Shown here: positions 26,761-40,559 of the stretch, piece by piece
How positions within the stretch are numbered: the stretch's first letter is position 1
Layout: each line of letters starts with the position of its first letter
Source of the DNA: Lethocerus indicus
Taxonomy: Eukaryota > Arthropoda > Insecta > Hemiptera > Belostomatidae
DNA length: 64,000 nucleotides
Reading direction: 5' to 3'
NCBI GenBank assembly: GCA_019843655.1
Contig: JACDQD010000004.1
Coordinates: forward strand, 12,214,001 to 12,278,000
Notes under the pieces: generated by a model
The model's input: only the letters and a program-made list of their open reading frames with translations
Database searches by the model: none
Told to the model about the DNA's origin: nothing
Program-made: the position numbers and the translations under genes

Positions 26761-29559
26761 CATGTAAAAAAAATTTCGAAAAAGTAAAATGAAAAAATAA
26801 ATTCGCTGCTGATTGTGAACAATGTACTCGTAGTTATGATCAGAATTTACAAATTTACAGCAAAATATAAACTGTATCGAATTGTATTCCCCGCCTTGGG
26901 TTAGTTATGATCAACATTTTTAATTATAGTGAAACGTATCCGCGGAAATTTTCAGTTCCACATTTCTCATTGCATTCGCGACATTTGAATCATGAAAAAT
27001 AGCTCACCTCTAATTAATGTAAATTACAATCTGCAGTTTTCATGCGCCTGATGAGTACCACCAGTCCCATATTTCTGCCTTTCATATTTATGCGATTAAA
27101 ATATACAATAACAAATGACCAAAAATGAATTAGTTTCAGAAATCGATAAATACATCGGAGGAGAGAAAAAATAAAAGTTTTATATTCTAGTCTTATTAAA
27201 GAAATAAGCTACTCCCCCTTTCATTAGAAATAAGTCATTCGCATAATTATTGTTAGCTATTGTCGCATTTATAGCAAGATGGGGCAAATTAATGAATTTC
27301 ATTCATAACATAGTTACCGTCTGGAATGATTATATTTTGGCCCATATAAGTATTTTAGGAATGACAATACTGTTAACGTAAATAAATATATTCTTACAAT
27401 ATATAGTCTCGCATATTGCGGTATAATACTGGAAGTAATTTTAACCTATTTCATAGTGCATCTTTAACAATCAGTGATATTTTAAAAGTTCACAATTATA
27501 TTTTTTTCATCTCTGAAATTTCGTATTGTTTTAAAAACAAGTTGTTTACTAATAACCGACGTATTATTCGTGGCAGATTTCCTTTTGTGCTTCTAATTTG
27601 AGTAGTATAAAACAGTTTCAGAGGTTGGGGCTCTCGCCGCTAGAAATCGCTAATCGGCTTAACTCTGCAAGAATATGTGAGCGGTTAAATTCAGAAATTG
27701 ACACTCGGCATGTGAATATTTATCGGTTTATTTTTCCATTGTTCGGAAGGTTAATTATAGCGGCTTATATTATTATCGAGACCACCATCATTACGCCATT
27801 AATATTCCCATTACTTTCGTTGACTCGGCTCTTCTTCGGCGCTTCTCCTACATTATTGTATTTCGCCGGCATACTTATACTGCACCGCTTTACTAACTTA
27901 GATTACAGTGACAATAAACAGATAGTGTTTCAACAGAGGATCTAATTAGGAACAGAACCATCACTAGTGATTATATTACTACCCTTCGCAGTCATCGTCA
28001 AAAAAATTTTAAACAAAAAACGTAAAATAATTATTTACCTTTATATTGTTTAACTAGACGTACCCATTAGTGGTAGACATTTTGTGATGTCAACGGAGCA
28101 TCGGGTTTCATGGCGGGGCGACTATTTTTGACCAATATGATCCTGCTCTCGGCCAACTTGTAGTCTCGTTCTGAGAATTTGCCGGACGAGTTCTTCAGAC
28201 GTATGAAGAGTTTTTATTGGACAGTCGAGAGGGAATCGAGGATTCGAGAATGTCTGAACTTCTTGGAATGTAGGGCTGACCATGGCCGCCGTTTCCGCAA
28301 ATACTAGATTGAAATATTTTCATCTTATTTCCCAATAAAGTTGTGATGCGAGAACTTCATGGAACGTTTATTCTTTACTGAAATATATAAGAAGAATTAC
28401 ATTTAATTTAAAAATAATGTACATTTTTTATGTTTATCGATCTTTTATTTATTGTAATTGTAAAAATATTGAATATCCGATGTGAGTCCACCAACCAATC
28501 ACCCCCCCTGCTCAGAATTTATAATATCGTCCTCCATAACTTAGTATTACTGAGGTAGGGGCCTGTTTTAGTCCCTGACTATCAATAGTACCAATCCTAT
28601 ATTCCATATTGAAAGTTACTGTAACAGTTGTGGTTAGAACTGATTACAATAATACTGACATGGTGATTCATCACCAGCTGTGTTGAATTATTACCTCACT
28701 ATATTGCAGAGGGAATGGAATATGGGTCTGTGAAATCGGAAGATCGCTAGAGAAATTATTGGATCCTTTTTAGGTTCTGCTTGTCCTCAGAGGCTTGTTA
28801 TATTTACAGACGAGTAATCACGGTTGATTTTGTTCTCTTATTTTAAGAAAGGGTCGTTAGCCTCGAGCTCTTCTCAGTTGAGTGCCATTGGATCGTTTTT
28901 TACTATATTTATATGGCAGTGGATCAATTTGTTTTCCGTTGTATCCATGGTTTTATATATATGTGACTCAATAGCTGAGCATAAACTTTTTTATTTTAAC
29001 TTTATTTTTTTTTGTACAATCAACTATTACTAGTTATAGGTACAATGGCGGTAGTTTGGCTGGTTTGACTTGTTTCGCTTGAAAAATACGCCATCCAGTG
29101 ATGGTACTTTTGACCTGTATCCGGCCTGCAGAAGGTCTCGAGGTCAGTGGTTTATATTCCTATAAACGATAGGAATTTTTTTTATTGTATTTAGCGACAG
29201 TGCGCTTTTGATAACTGGAATCGACATTTGAAAGGAGAATCGCCCATTGGTAGTACTCGTGCTCCTGACCGTACTATTGTTAAATGGTGAGGAAATTACT
29301 TGGCCAGTATGATTTACAAGGATTGGATTTTATAGGACTTGGTTGACCTCCATAACTTCAAACTTTCGTGGGCCCCCGAAAATGTATCTTAAATTACTAA
29401 TCAAATATTACTGACGGTGGGTTGCTTTTCTTGCTTTCATACAAAATATCGATTATGGGCCCCAGTGTGCATATAATTTTTAAAAAATGCCTGCAAACTT
29501 TGTACCGCCTTAGCTCGGTTTTTCGAGGGATTCCGACCGGAGATGTCCTATTTTTGACT

Positions 29560-30300
29560 GTAAATGATATGACACGAACGTCGAGCAAGAGAAGGAGAGG
29601 TGTCTATTATTGGAATCGGGCGTCTCGTGACCTCGGGTCGCGGTCGCGGGTTCACAACCCCTGCTAAGGGCGTTGTCTCTTGTTGTCGTAGACGCTTTTC
29701 CACTCTTCTTATTGGCCGGCCCGAAAACGCCCTTGAATTGCGGGTTTCGTACCAGTGAGCTATGATCTCGGACGACAGTAATTTTTCTCCACGCCCGCAT
29801 TCTATATTTTAAGCACGGTATTTTTTTTCTAATATTTGCCGGTTTCCTGCTTGTAATATCCGTTTAATTCTGACGTGTTAATCTAATGTGTATCTTTCCT
29901 AATGAACGGTATTTCCTAAATATCATTTCTGCCCGTTACCGTCCAGAAGGCTCGCTCTCCCGACATGTATTTTCGACGGTCACGACTAATGCATGCCGGT
30001 CCGCATCATTATCATATTCATCACCCGAGCGCCCCCGGTCGTGGTTCCGTTAGCCATGTAAAAGGGCACTCACTACCCGTTGCCAAAATTTCGCGCTGAC
30101 GGTACTACGCTAATCGTCAGACAGTTCGAATTTACGGTAGAAGAAACAGTATTCCGACTGATCAGGTCCAGAGTTTAAAGGGTACACCGAGCTACGTCTA
30201 TTTAAAGCGGCTGCAGAACGGAACCGTTCCTGTGACAGCGACCGGTGCCCTTGACTCTCATACCCGTCAGCTTTGTTGTGGCCCTTTGAAGATCTATTTT
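29560..30300. other. GC- and CpG-richer block, possible regulatory element
   Basis: This block is CpG-dense compared with its flanks. It includes an A-box-like stretch (TTAGCTCGG near 29510, just upstream) and a B-box-like GGTTCACAACCC near 29648, but they are about 135 bp apart, too far for a tRNA. Overlapping open frames on both strands (29422-29667 + and 29510-29800 -) follow from composition. It may be a conserved enhancer or a degraded tRNA-derived repeat. Confidence 0.2.
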
Positions 30301-30892
30301 CAGTTTATTGACATTGATCCAGGTTGCGGTCGTGCCATAAACAAGTTTTCAAGTTCGTTCGAAGCGTTTTAAAGCTTGGTACGCGGGCTCTGCGAGTGTG
30401 TTAGCGGGTTTATGAAAAGAACCGGTTTCGGCCTAACGTCATAGTCACAGTATCTAAATATATGGGTTGATAATCATATAAACGTTTATGTTTACCGGGG
30501 ACGGAGCGTTACTGGATTAATTAGGCACATTTCGTTCACAAAACAATTAACAAATACTTTTGAAATTATTCTACTATTTATATTACTATAGTCCGTTTTT
30601 TTTATTAACCTTCGTATTCATTGTTGCCGTCACATAAATAATAACGATATAAGGTGGTTTATGTTGTGAAGTGAATCGTTATTCTAGCATGGTGAACGTT
30701 TAACCAGAGACTAGCAACTAAATACAATTGCTAGGGGCACAATAAGCGCGGTTCTAACTCACTGAATCCGCCAGGGATTCTAGAAACGCGAGTCTGACCT
30801 CTTGACATGTGAAGACTGAAGGGCTGATTGAGTCCTAGCGTTTATAGTAATTGCCGATTGTAGCGGTCTGGTGGTTCTGATGGGCTGTCATC

Positions 30893-30908
30893 CACGTGCA
30901 TGCACGTG
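30893..30908. promoter_or_regulatory. Palindromic double E-box CACGTG-CATG-CACGTG
   Basis: Two perfect CACGTG hexamers are 10 bp apart (one helical turn) within a 16-bp perfect palindrome. CACGTG is the canonical site for bHLH and bHLH-PAS dimers such as Myc/Max, MITF-type and CLOCK/CYCLE. Two sites on one DNA face would favour cooperative binding. An enhancer role is inference. Confidence 0.4.
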
Positions 30909-31430
30909 CCAGCCTTTTTATTGTCGATTCAGCCAAAACTATCAGCTTAACCTACTTTTAAAGTCAATGAACAAATGAATACTACATTATTTTTGTAAAT
31001 ATGAAATATGTGACTTCCCGTAAAAAAAGAGAAATCCGTCAGAAAATATGAATGCTGTGAATTAAATGCCACACTATAAAAATAATATTTGGTGTTCGTA
31101 GTTTTTCAAGTTATTTAAATTACGAATAAAATTCGTCTTCTAATAATTATTATTAAGTGTACCTTAATAATGGGACAGGGATAGGGCGCTGTTCTCGGAA
31201 ACAAGGAAAAATATCCTTAACGAAAATAAGCAGGGGGAAAACTACGGGGGGAAGAATGAGCCCACGATGAAAAGGAAATAAATTTGTTCAGACCTCAATT
31301 TAAAAGAAAAAAAACAGTCGCCAATCAGTTTAGGAGCAAAACTTTCACTAATGCTAAACTGACGAGAGAATGTACTAAAAAAGAAGCAAAAATCTTAATG
31401 GATTTGTGATAAATAAAATTTTACATTACC

Positions 31431-31449
31431 TGTGTGTGTGTGTGTGTGT
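31431..31449 (+). repeat. (TG)9 microsatellite
   Basis: A short uninterrupted TG tract, followed by ACACGTACATACA. Confidence 0.9.
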
Positions 31450-32552
31450 ACACGTACATACATTACTTAAAGAGGCCAGAGAATTTTAGCAAGTGAATTA
31501 GTCGCGAATGAACCATCTGGCGAAGTAAACAAGTTTTTAGGCTTCTAGTTGATTGAGATTAAATCAGCCGACTGCGGTCCTGAAAGACCTCTTCTGATTT
31601 GGACCTCTGTGTGCCTGTTGAGTGCGTGCTTGTGTGTGTGTGGGATATTTGCAATGTTGCAATAGACGTTGATGCTTGTTAATAGTTTTTATGCGCATAT
31701 TTTATTTCGTTCCATGAAATTTACCTAGGGTTATTTTTACCGTTTTTACTTCCACCGAAAGTTTGATATTTGAAGATTGATTTGATTTTCTGAATAAATG
31801 CATACATATCGCTTTAAGTTTGTCGTCCATAACTGTTTGTCGTATTACACGTTGTGTACTCTGAAAAGTCCCTTATTTAAATATTACATTTTATTTTTAT
31901 AATGATTATATTTGTATCACAGTTCATTTCGTCTCAGGAAATTATCTGAAAATTGTGCGCATAATTGTAAATATAATTAGAATACATTATTATAATTATA
32001 TTCTTAATTATTTATATTGTATGTTTATTTTTACTCTAATTTTTAAATTACCTCCTTACCTTGAAACTCGTATGGGATGATCGTTGTAGTATTTTCGATA
32101 GAGGGTGGATCGTATATATTCATTGTTAAGTTTGTTGAACAAACAAACAGTTGGCATGGCCGGAAGACAAGATTAGGAACGTACACCGGTACAGCTCTTT
32201 ACAACTGGTAGCGATAGTAAAGCAAATAGAAGTCGGGGCCAAGGATGCACAGTTAACATTCAACCAAACATTAAAACTTTGATTGCACGCGTACTTTCGG
32301 ATCAATTTATAAGTTCTCAAATATATAGTACTAGCATCATTATCTTAATTATATTTAAATATTTATGAGAGAGAAACGAAAAAAAAATTGATTTTATTAT
32401 TTATATTGATATTTTATTATTTATTCATTTATTCACAGTTAATACATCTCTTACTTTCACCTATTCACATTAGTTACGTTTTTTATAATAGGTTGCAATA
32501 TAAGATAAGTTCTACGGGAAATCACCATTTTCTCCTCATTATTGGAGAATAT

Positions 32553-32668
<116 letters not shown>

Positions 32669-35433
32669 CCTTTGGCCTCGGTCATGGCACGTGGGGTGTA
32701 ATCAATATTATTAATTAAGTTTCGCTGGTGGAACTTAATAATTATAGCTTGAAGAGCTTTTAATGTAACGTTCGGGAAAATGTTCAGCAATTAACTTGAA
32801 ATTAATAAATCGAATGCAGGAATCTTAAATTATGTCACAATATCTTCCCCGTCTCGAATAATTAACATTGTGTACACATTATAATTGAAATGAGTGTACG
32901 TTAGGTACTGTGTGTAGGAAGGCATGAATTGCGGTCCAGTCGGTAGATACTCGAATACATTTTTTAGATTATGATTTTCTCCATTTACTAGGATTAATCC
33001 GTCCCCCACGATATACTTTGTCACTTATACCCGGACGTCGTGTTCCCAAATTCAATTAGTAAAAGCAAATTCGTTGGGTTTAAGCAGGCCTCAAGGGCCG
33101 GTCAGAAGAATACAGTCTGAAAACTGACATGACTTTCTGAATTAGAGGAATCTCCTGGAAGTAATGTTAAGGGAAGCTGTAATTATTCGAAGAATGCAAT
33201 GCATCTGTGTCTCACTGAGGCTGAATAAAATGTAACGAGTGGCTAATTGCGGGGGGAAGGTCACAAGAGCTCGCGTGGACTTTTATCCCAGTCCCTGTCA
33301 ACCTTGACTCTTTCAAGTGAAATAAAGTATGAGCTTTACTTCGGCTCGTAGTTTTATTCCTTTAAATTATTTCTTTTCCTCGAATAACTGCGAATATTAA
33401 TTTATTCATTTAATAAAGATTTTCAAGAAGTACTAGGAACAGATTTCAATTTCCAAGGATAGTGCTTGAAAAGATGTGAAAATGGCTACTCAAGTTGTTA
33501 CTATGTTGCCATTTTGCAAGACTTACGTACTTACTCTATTCCTACCTTCAGATGGGTGCATTATTGTCGGTCATTGTTAAATGTTTTGGTTAATATAATT
33601 CTCTTTAAAATATATTCATCACGCGGTCAGCGGTTTTGTGAACATACTTCTTACTTGCCTGCATTTTCCACTATTCAGTCGAAAGTAATCCAGTTTAACT
33701 AGATTTTTTTGCAAGGCATGGTGTATAAATAGCTATCTTTCGGCTTTTGACACCCTTTTCAAATAGAGTTAAGCGATGAAATAAAAAAAAATCTTCAATC
33801 TATTCCTAAAATTCCGATCATATGGAAATGAATATTTTGCTCAGTGCAATAAGTAAAATTGCCTTATCTACTGGGCACCCGCCTGCACGCGGTACAAAGT
33901 ATTTATAGCATTAATGATACTGAAGGTCGGTTGTTATTTCCTCTCAAACCTCTCAATGTTATTTCAATCAGTATGTTAAGCATAACAACTCAAACGCTAA
34001 CCCCCGGTGCTTGCTACGATGATTTATTGTAAAACATTATTCTACTATAGGACTTTCGCTAACCATAAAACATACAAGTTCCCCTTCGTTAAGTTTTATC
34101 CTTTAAGCTTAATTAAATTGTTGTCATATCAAATTTATTTGTCGGGTAGAAATAAAATATCACGTTAAAACGGGTTATTTTCGGGACACTAGTTTTTCAG
34201 TTTGTTTCGTGCGAACATTAATATCTTGCACAAAATTACAAGTATTGGCTGTAATAGGCTTATTGTGTGAAGACTACGGTAACCGTTGGGAACAAGTCAT
34301 GGCTACTCCGTATACCTAGGACCTCTCCCCCACTCCAGAAGGGCGGTATTCTGCCTCAGAGAGGGCATCTTGTTTTCCATTGGCTGGTATTGCAGTATTC
34401 ACCCCTCCAATAACGGGTCGGATTTACCCTACTTCTGAGGTGGTGGTGGTAGTACTAGTAGTATTAGACATGTCGTCGGCCATTTCTTGAATATAAGATT
34501 TACAAGCACCATTTCCATATTTACATTTTTATGTTTTTCTTGTATCGATCATTGGCTTATAAACAAATTTGTCAGTCATTGTTTCGCGCAATACTAGTTA
34601 ATCTGAAATTTAAAAAAAAAACGGGCCTCCTTCGTTAATCGTATTTGTCTACGATGTGTTATCCTGGATTAAATTGCAGGTGCGAGCTGATTGCTGGCAT
34701 GCGGACGACTTTAATTAACACAATAAAATTCCACACCAACTTTCGTACAAACATCCTTCCTATACTCTTGCCAAATCCTAACGTAAAACCGGTTATGCGA
34801 GACTAGCCTATGTTTTTAATTCTTGACCGCGGATCGTGTCGGCATCCTGCCTAAAATCACAGAGCGTAAAGAAAAATGAAATAAACTGGCTTTTTTCCAG
34901 CAGTATAAATTGTACTCTCCGTTGTCTCATATCCAACATTATTGTCAGTTGTAGATTTTTAAAGCTTAATACAATACTGCGGCAGTTATGGTTTTCTTTT
35001 TCTCGGATATTTATGAAACATATCATGGGCAGATTGGCAGATGTGCTGCACTTCATGCATATACAGTATAGAGCAAATTACCTCACATAATTAATTGATT
35101 TAGTAAGGGGGACAATGAATTACAATTAAATTTGTTCCAAATGAATTGCGGCATTGAAATTCATTATAATATTGCCAACAATCCTCGGGGCGATGTTTTA
35201 TTATTCTGCTTATAGTAATTAGGACACCATTGTATTTTAATAAAGAATTCAGTATCTTAATAATGTTGATTTCATATATAAATCTGACCCCCTAACGGTT
35301 TGGTGTACTGAATTTTCGTATTGGGCTTACCTTATTGGCTTTTAGCATGCACCTGATTGTAATTATGTTGCTTATTATAGAGACAAAAAGAATTTTTTTT
35401 AAATAATCGTCTATTTCACACGTGTAAAAATAA

Positions 35434-35464
35434 CTGATAATGCTATGTTTTGTTTCAGGTAAGT
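35434..35464 (+). promoter_or_regulatory. Recursive splice site (ratchet point) 2
   Basis: The junction TGTTTTGTTTCAG|GTAAGT has its AG ending at 35458 and a 5' splice site of perfect consensus (CAG|GTAAGT) starting at 35459. A CTGAT branch candidate at 35434-35438 places the branch A 21 nt before the junction, in the normal range. The T-rich tract between them is short but nearly pure. It lies 17,638 nt downstream of ratchet point 1, in the same orientation. This is one of the two strongest sites of the set. Function is inferred from the known recursive-splicing architecture. Confidence 0.85.
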
Positions 35465-35510
35465 TAGCTGCGCTGACGAATTTGGTAGCTGTAAATATGC
35501 GGTGTGCCGC
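35459..35510 (+). other. RS-exon 2 (52 nt, normally skipped) with downstream donor
   Basis: This runs from the ratchet GT to a second donor, CGC|GTGAGT at 35511-35516. The second donor is weaker than the regenerated CAG|GTAAGT. At roughly half G+C the segment is richer than its flanks, as real exons in AT-rich introns often are. Two phases meet stops at once (TAA and TAG within the donor motif); the third is open. At 52 nt it is not a multiple of three, so retention would usually shift the frame. Confidence 0.7.
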
Positions 35511-37550
35511 GTGAGTAGATTTTTATTTTTCATTTTTGGAACAATTTTTAGTTATTCCTTATGTTATCGGGTGATTCCCAGAAGCCATTAATGGATACAT
35601 TTCATTATGGAATTGCGGAAAACAGTAAAAGTACATTATATATTCGGTTATAATTATTTCTAAAAGAATAATGAAATAATTTCTTGTAATTTCATAGTTA
35701 GACCGTACCGAATCTATCGTACCATTGAAACGCCTATCTAAAAGAGAAGATGATTTTCTCCCCCAATATTGCTTCGCGGGTTCGGTTTCTTTAAATAATG
35801 GGCTTAGACTTGTAATTTCCGTCAAGCATTAAACAATGCGCACTGATATATTTGAGATGTAAACCGCATCTCCGGCCTTATGATCTTAATAATACTATAT
35901 ACTGTGCGGACATCGATGTCGACATATTTATTTTGTTCGCGCATGCAACCAGAAAGGAAATGTAGCTGGGTCCTTACAACATCTCCAGGGTGTATGTTAT
36001 TAATAATACATGGCTCAATAATACGTCCCACTGTGCAGATGAGTATTCGGCAATCTGACAGTTATTGCTTAACGAAAATATATTTCCCATCAATAATTCC
36101 GAATCCTAATTTAGAACGGATTTCGTAAAGGTCAGGGCCTTAAAATGATACCTACCTTGAATTGTTAATATCATTTTATTAGATATAGCAAGAACAAATG
36201 ATTTTTTTTCAGTTTCGGTCGATGGCAGGTACTTGTTAGTTTATTGGACAATATCTGCTACATTTTCTCATTCCCCAAGTAGTTTAATTCTAAATTTTAA
36301 TGTCGTGTTTGGCATTATTCGTGTTAAGGAAACGATAAGCGTATGAACAGGTTATCTGTTGTCGAATATTTCATCTATTGTATAATGCTATAACTGACAA
36401 TCCATTTTGTTTCATGAAACATTCCGTATTAAGGATATCTATTCCCAAAACAAATTACGTCTAGTCGACTGTTTTGAAACTGAACTCTGCAACCAGCCTT
36501 GAACTCTGGAGTTCTTTGAGTGCAATACGCTTCGCATACAAATGAACCATTCTTAATAAAAAAAAGCCTGGCATGCACCTGATTGCATTCCTCCAACATA
36601 TAAACCCTATTATACTTTTTAAAGTCCGCATCTTTCTTCCGTCAAGCGAATGGACTTTTTCATTGTATTATTTAAAAGTATTACTCTTGTCATTCGGCAA
36701 ATCCCATAAGTTGATTAGATCGGATCAAATTCTCAACCGTATTATTAAGCCAACCGTAAAATAACACTAATTTACGATGTATTAAAGTCAACACATGGAG
36801 TGTAACCTCAGATTTTATGACCAGTAATTTTTAGCCGTGATCTACTTAGTGTCAGTTGAAGACTTTTCTATGTGTCTGACGCACAACTTCGCTTAAATTA
36901 TACACTATAAATTATTTCGACGGTAGTGTACTGGTAAAAAATGTACTTTAATTACAAAATTGACACCCATACCTAATGGTGGTGTCCTTACCGGCGTGTG
37001 CGTTAATGGATTATCGAGGGCATTAATTATGTTATAAATGGCTTATTGATACCTAATTTAGAGACGTGTGAACAAATAAAACTGAAAATTAAACCCGACT
37101 TCTCCTTTTTTACTCAGTAATCCAGAAAAAATGATTATTACTGTAGAAATTGTTAACATTTTCCTCTCAGAATTTTATCGGAATTAATTAATAACGTGGG
37201 AGTCGGCCCCACTTCTACTCTTGAGCGCAAAATGCACAAATAATAATATATTTTCTGTATTTAAAAAAAATCATCGCATATTCTAATTTAAGTTTCCTTG
37301 GAATCTTGTATTGCATGAATTAAACATGACATCGAGCTTAACCCAGTCAGCTTGCAGTAGATCTTTAAACCCTAGAAAAAATGGTTAGTATGCTTACTTA
37401 AAGAGCTTATATGTTTCAGAAATGCCCAATATGAAGGGTTGTAGCCATTTGAACCAATTATTTAATAATTTAATAACCGAACCACACAAAAATTTACTAA
37501 AGAAAATGTTATTTCCCGCCACTGTTTTTTTTCCAAATTTTACATGACAG

Positions 37551-37601
37551 TTGGACGTACCAAATTATTTCGATAATAAATACGTTTTGGCCTTTGTGGA
37601 G
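37551..37601 (+). other. Candidate 51-nt microexon
   Basis: A T-rich acceptor (an 8-base T run, then CC, then TTTTACATGACAG ending at 37550) is followed 51 nt later by the donor GGAG|GTGAGT at 37602. The 51 nt are open in two phases, one of which would encode 17 residues beginning LDVPNYFDNK. The length is a multiple of three, so the host frame would be kept. It does not match any microexon I recognise. The pyrimidine tract is interrupted, and pseudo-exons of this quality occur in large introns, so this is a weak candidate. Confidence 0.25.
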
Positions 37602-38110
37602 GTGAGTTAATAGGATATATTGTTTGATGTGTTAGAAATGCCGGTGGTAGCGGTTACGGCAATTCGGCATTGACCTCCAAGTCTAGGCTCTAGCGGTGTG
37701 CGTAGAGTAAGGTCAATTATCTGTCTGTCTCTCCGTCGGCCCAATATCTTCTCCCACGTGTTTCGCCCCAGGGCCAGGGGAAAGTCGGACAACCGCTTCC
37801 CAACTCAGCCCTGAAGTCTGAATATCGTTATTGATCCGCGTTCAATCCTAACCCAACCTCTAATAACGGGCCGTTTCTCCTATTAGAAACTTATCGCCGG
37901 GCTTTTGGCCGGACCCGAATTTTTCCAGTGAACTAGGAGAAAACGAGAATGTGACGAAAGCGGTTTTCCACAAAATTTAAGAAATTTAAGATAACGGTCA
38001 AGGCCGTTGGTTTTCATCACGTCCATTGGATCTAGAATTTCCTGAAGGCGGAGGCGTCGCGACAAAGGTTCAACGAACTCTGTTACTGCGTCCCACTTCG
38101 CGATTAAATT
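37600..38110. other. GC-richer block, function unknown
   Basis: CpG-dense compared with flanks, with short overlapping open frames on the minus strand (37607-37792 and 37883-38122) and no domain. It may be a conserved non-coding element. It begins just at the donor of the candidate microexon. Confidence 0.2.
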
Positions 38111-39779
38111 CTGGCGTGCCAACCACCAATGATGGGCGTCCCTCCGAATTACGAATTTGTATTAATTAACGTTATTAATTTGGGTTGGACCGTAATGAAA
38201 TTACCGATATGAAAATGTCACGTATAATATTATTGATACGTTCGAGTTTGTATCCGGGCGTAGTCAGACGTGCCGGAGAGATTTCTATCCCTTTCTCCAT
38301 GGTTGCCAACTTTCGCGGTTTTACTTTTTCCGCTAAAATATACAGTTTATCACGCATTTTGAGGGGTTGGAAATGCATTCCTTAGGCTTCGTGACAATTT
38401 GTTGGATATGACAACGAGTCAACCCTACAAGCGTCCAATGAACACTTAATTTTACAAATGTTTTCAGTAGAGTAACATAATGGATTGTGACCATCTAATT
38501 CTATATGCATTTGTTCGCAATAAATATTTAACGATTAACTATTCCTCTGTAAGAGGATCTGAAATTAAGTTTCATTCAGTCTCTATGGTATCTTATTTGG
38601 ACCTAACCTTATACACCTGTCGCGTCATGACGGCTTCATTCATTAGGACTGTCTAAACGTACTTCGCTCATAAAATGAATCACTGTGACATTACAGCCTC
38701 TTATCGTTAACTGCGTTCTATAATATTTTAAACCATTTTAAATTCTTCGATTATTAATGTGTTCGACGATTAATACGAGATTGAACATTACACATCAAAA
38801 ACGTTAAAAAATGAAGTGCCGTCTTGACTATCATGAGCAGCGTTGCGTCGTCTATTAATTATGCCATTAGCGATCCAATATATCTACTCAACAGTGGGCT
38901 GTATAGAAATTGGATGACTTTTCTATCGTTGATTAGGTCGTTAAGATAAGGTTGTTAACGTGGTGTTTTCATCATGAGACAGCTTACAGTCAAGAATATC
39001 AAGAAAGCGATAGAGTCGAATTGGCATTTAGAGGGGCACAGAGGACAAAAGATTAATTAGATTATTTAGATAATATTCCTGCATACCTACCTTATTATTT
39101 CATGAATATTTCTAAACATTGCAGCAGATCAAAGTTTTCTTCTGGGGGTCGATAAAATAATCATATTTTAAATATTTACATATTTAATACTGAATATTAC
39201 TTATTAAGAGTTCTGTAGCTTGTTAATTCTGACCCTGAAGCAGTAGCTCTCCCTCATTTTCATATTATTTTTATTAAACACAAAAATAGTTGAAATACTC
39301 GGCGCATTATTAATATTCCTTATTAGTATCGACACTGTTCGGTTAGAGCTTAAAATTGGAATGTTTTACGTATCTCTGGCTCACCTCGGCCCAGTTACCT
39401 AGATCATTCTCACTTCATGTTTTGGGTGAATCTATCTGTTTTTATCAGTCCCCGCCTCCGTTTTGTATGGTATTAATTCTGAACCATCCAGGCCAAAAAG
39501 GAAATGTGTTTAGGCGAAGAGACGGGGGAAGGCAATATCGGGTCAAATAAATTCATCCTGGTCACCGGTAGGGATCATTTTTACATAACGGAGTCGGGAC
39601 CATCAGCTCATTGTTTACTGTCAAGAGCATCAATTTCTATTCTATAGACTTGAGTTTAACGTGAGGAGCCGATATGGTGTATTGGGAGTTATATAGCGGG
39701 ATAAAGCTAAGATTCTCGATTTACTCTTGGTATTCCGAATTCCAAGTGCGGCGAAGGTAACGCTGAAAACGTTATGGTA

Positions 39780-40170
39780 GGGTTGGCAGTCCTGGTGGTC
39801 ATGGTGGGGGGGTGGCGGTGTCGGCGCGCGGCTCAGTAAGTGTTTCGACTCCGTTCAGTCTATTGCTCGGCCTAATACGGGAAGACGCTCACCGTATTCC
39901 TCTCACTTCTTCCGACATATCACCGGTTCGTGAAGTTTTTCCGGGGGTGCGAAAAAAAAAGACAGAACAGGAAGAGTAGGCGTAACGGCAGTGGGTATGG
40001 AGCCGGCCGGAGCGGCTTACCTGAGGGGTTTGCCTCCGATCGTGACATGGGTGCGTCTCACCAAGACAGCGGCCACACGGCAGGTAAAACCACTGGGAAT
40101 GACAGCCACACCTCGGGCCAAGTAGTAGCGATATTTTCGCTGGATAAAAGGTGTCATCTCGTGTTACCAC
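39780..40170. other. GC-rich island with donor-like motifs on both strands
   Basis: The GC-richest block noticed in the window, with several G runs (7 G at 39806-39812) and high CpG. A + strand donor-like GGCAG|GTAAAA lies near 40082 and a minus-strand donor-like CAG|GTAAGC near 40019, but neither has a convincing partner acceptor. The overlapping open frames 39889-40170 (-) and 39930-40193 (+) are mutually exclusive and look compositional. Options are a CpG-rich regulatory element, an internal promoter or a non-coding exon. Confidence 0.25.
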
Positions 40171-40559
40171 ATCAATGTACGCGTATGTTGTAAAGTTAGA
40201 CGTTCCCAGTGGTGCTTACCTGTTTGTTATGTTGTGTTCTGTTCTTTCAGTGTGTTGTTTTCGATTTATTTTTGGTCGGTGGATAAAGGGATAATAAAAA
40301 AAGATATGGAACGATCTATGGCTGTGTGTTATATTTTCTGATTCCGTCATTTCGCCAATCACGATGGTAGTACACTCCGGAAGAGGTGTGGTTGAATTCA
40401 GTGGACCGAATTTAATACTGGACCTTATTAATTGATATTAGACTGCATTCGGATTAGTTGTCGTAACGGAGCACTGATGTATGCGTCATTTTTCACTTCA
40501 CCCTACCATTGGGAGGGAGCATAATGCAATTCTAGTCCATTGTAAGCTTATCCGTCACT

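Noticed and set aside
29505..29660. A-box-like and B-box-like motifs suggesting a tRNA or SINE
   Set aside because: They are about 135 bp apart, the B box is degenerate, and no cloverleaf can be formed.
31205..31222. ATATCCTTAAC, matching a U12-type AT-AC donor; similar TCCTTAAC words at 62514-62547
   Set aside because: No paired U12 branch and acceptor was found at a plausible exon boundary; isolated matches are uninformative.
34670..34686. AG|GT junction ATTGCAG|GTGCGA, 780 nt before ratchet point 2
   Set aside because: The pyrimidine tract is poor and GTGCGA is a weak donor, with no downstream RS-exon donor.
35345..36585. Exact 15-nt repeat GCATGCACCTGATTG at 35345 and 36571
   Set aside because: About two 15-mer coincidences are expected in a 64-kb window, and the flanks do not align.
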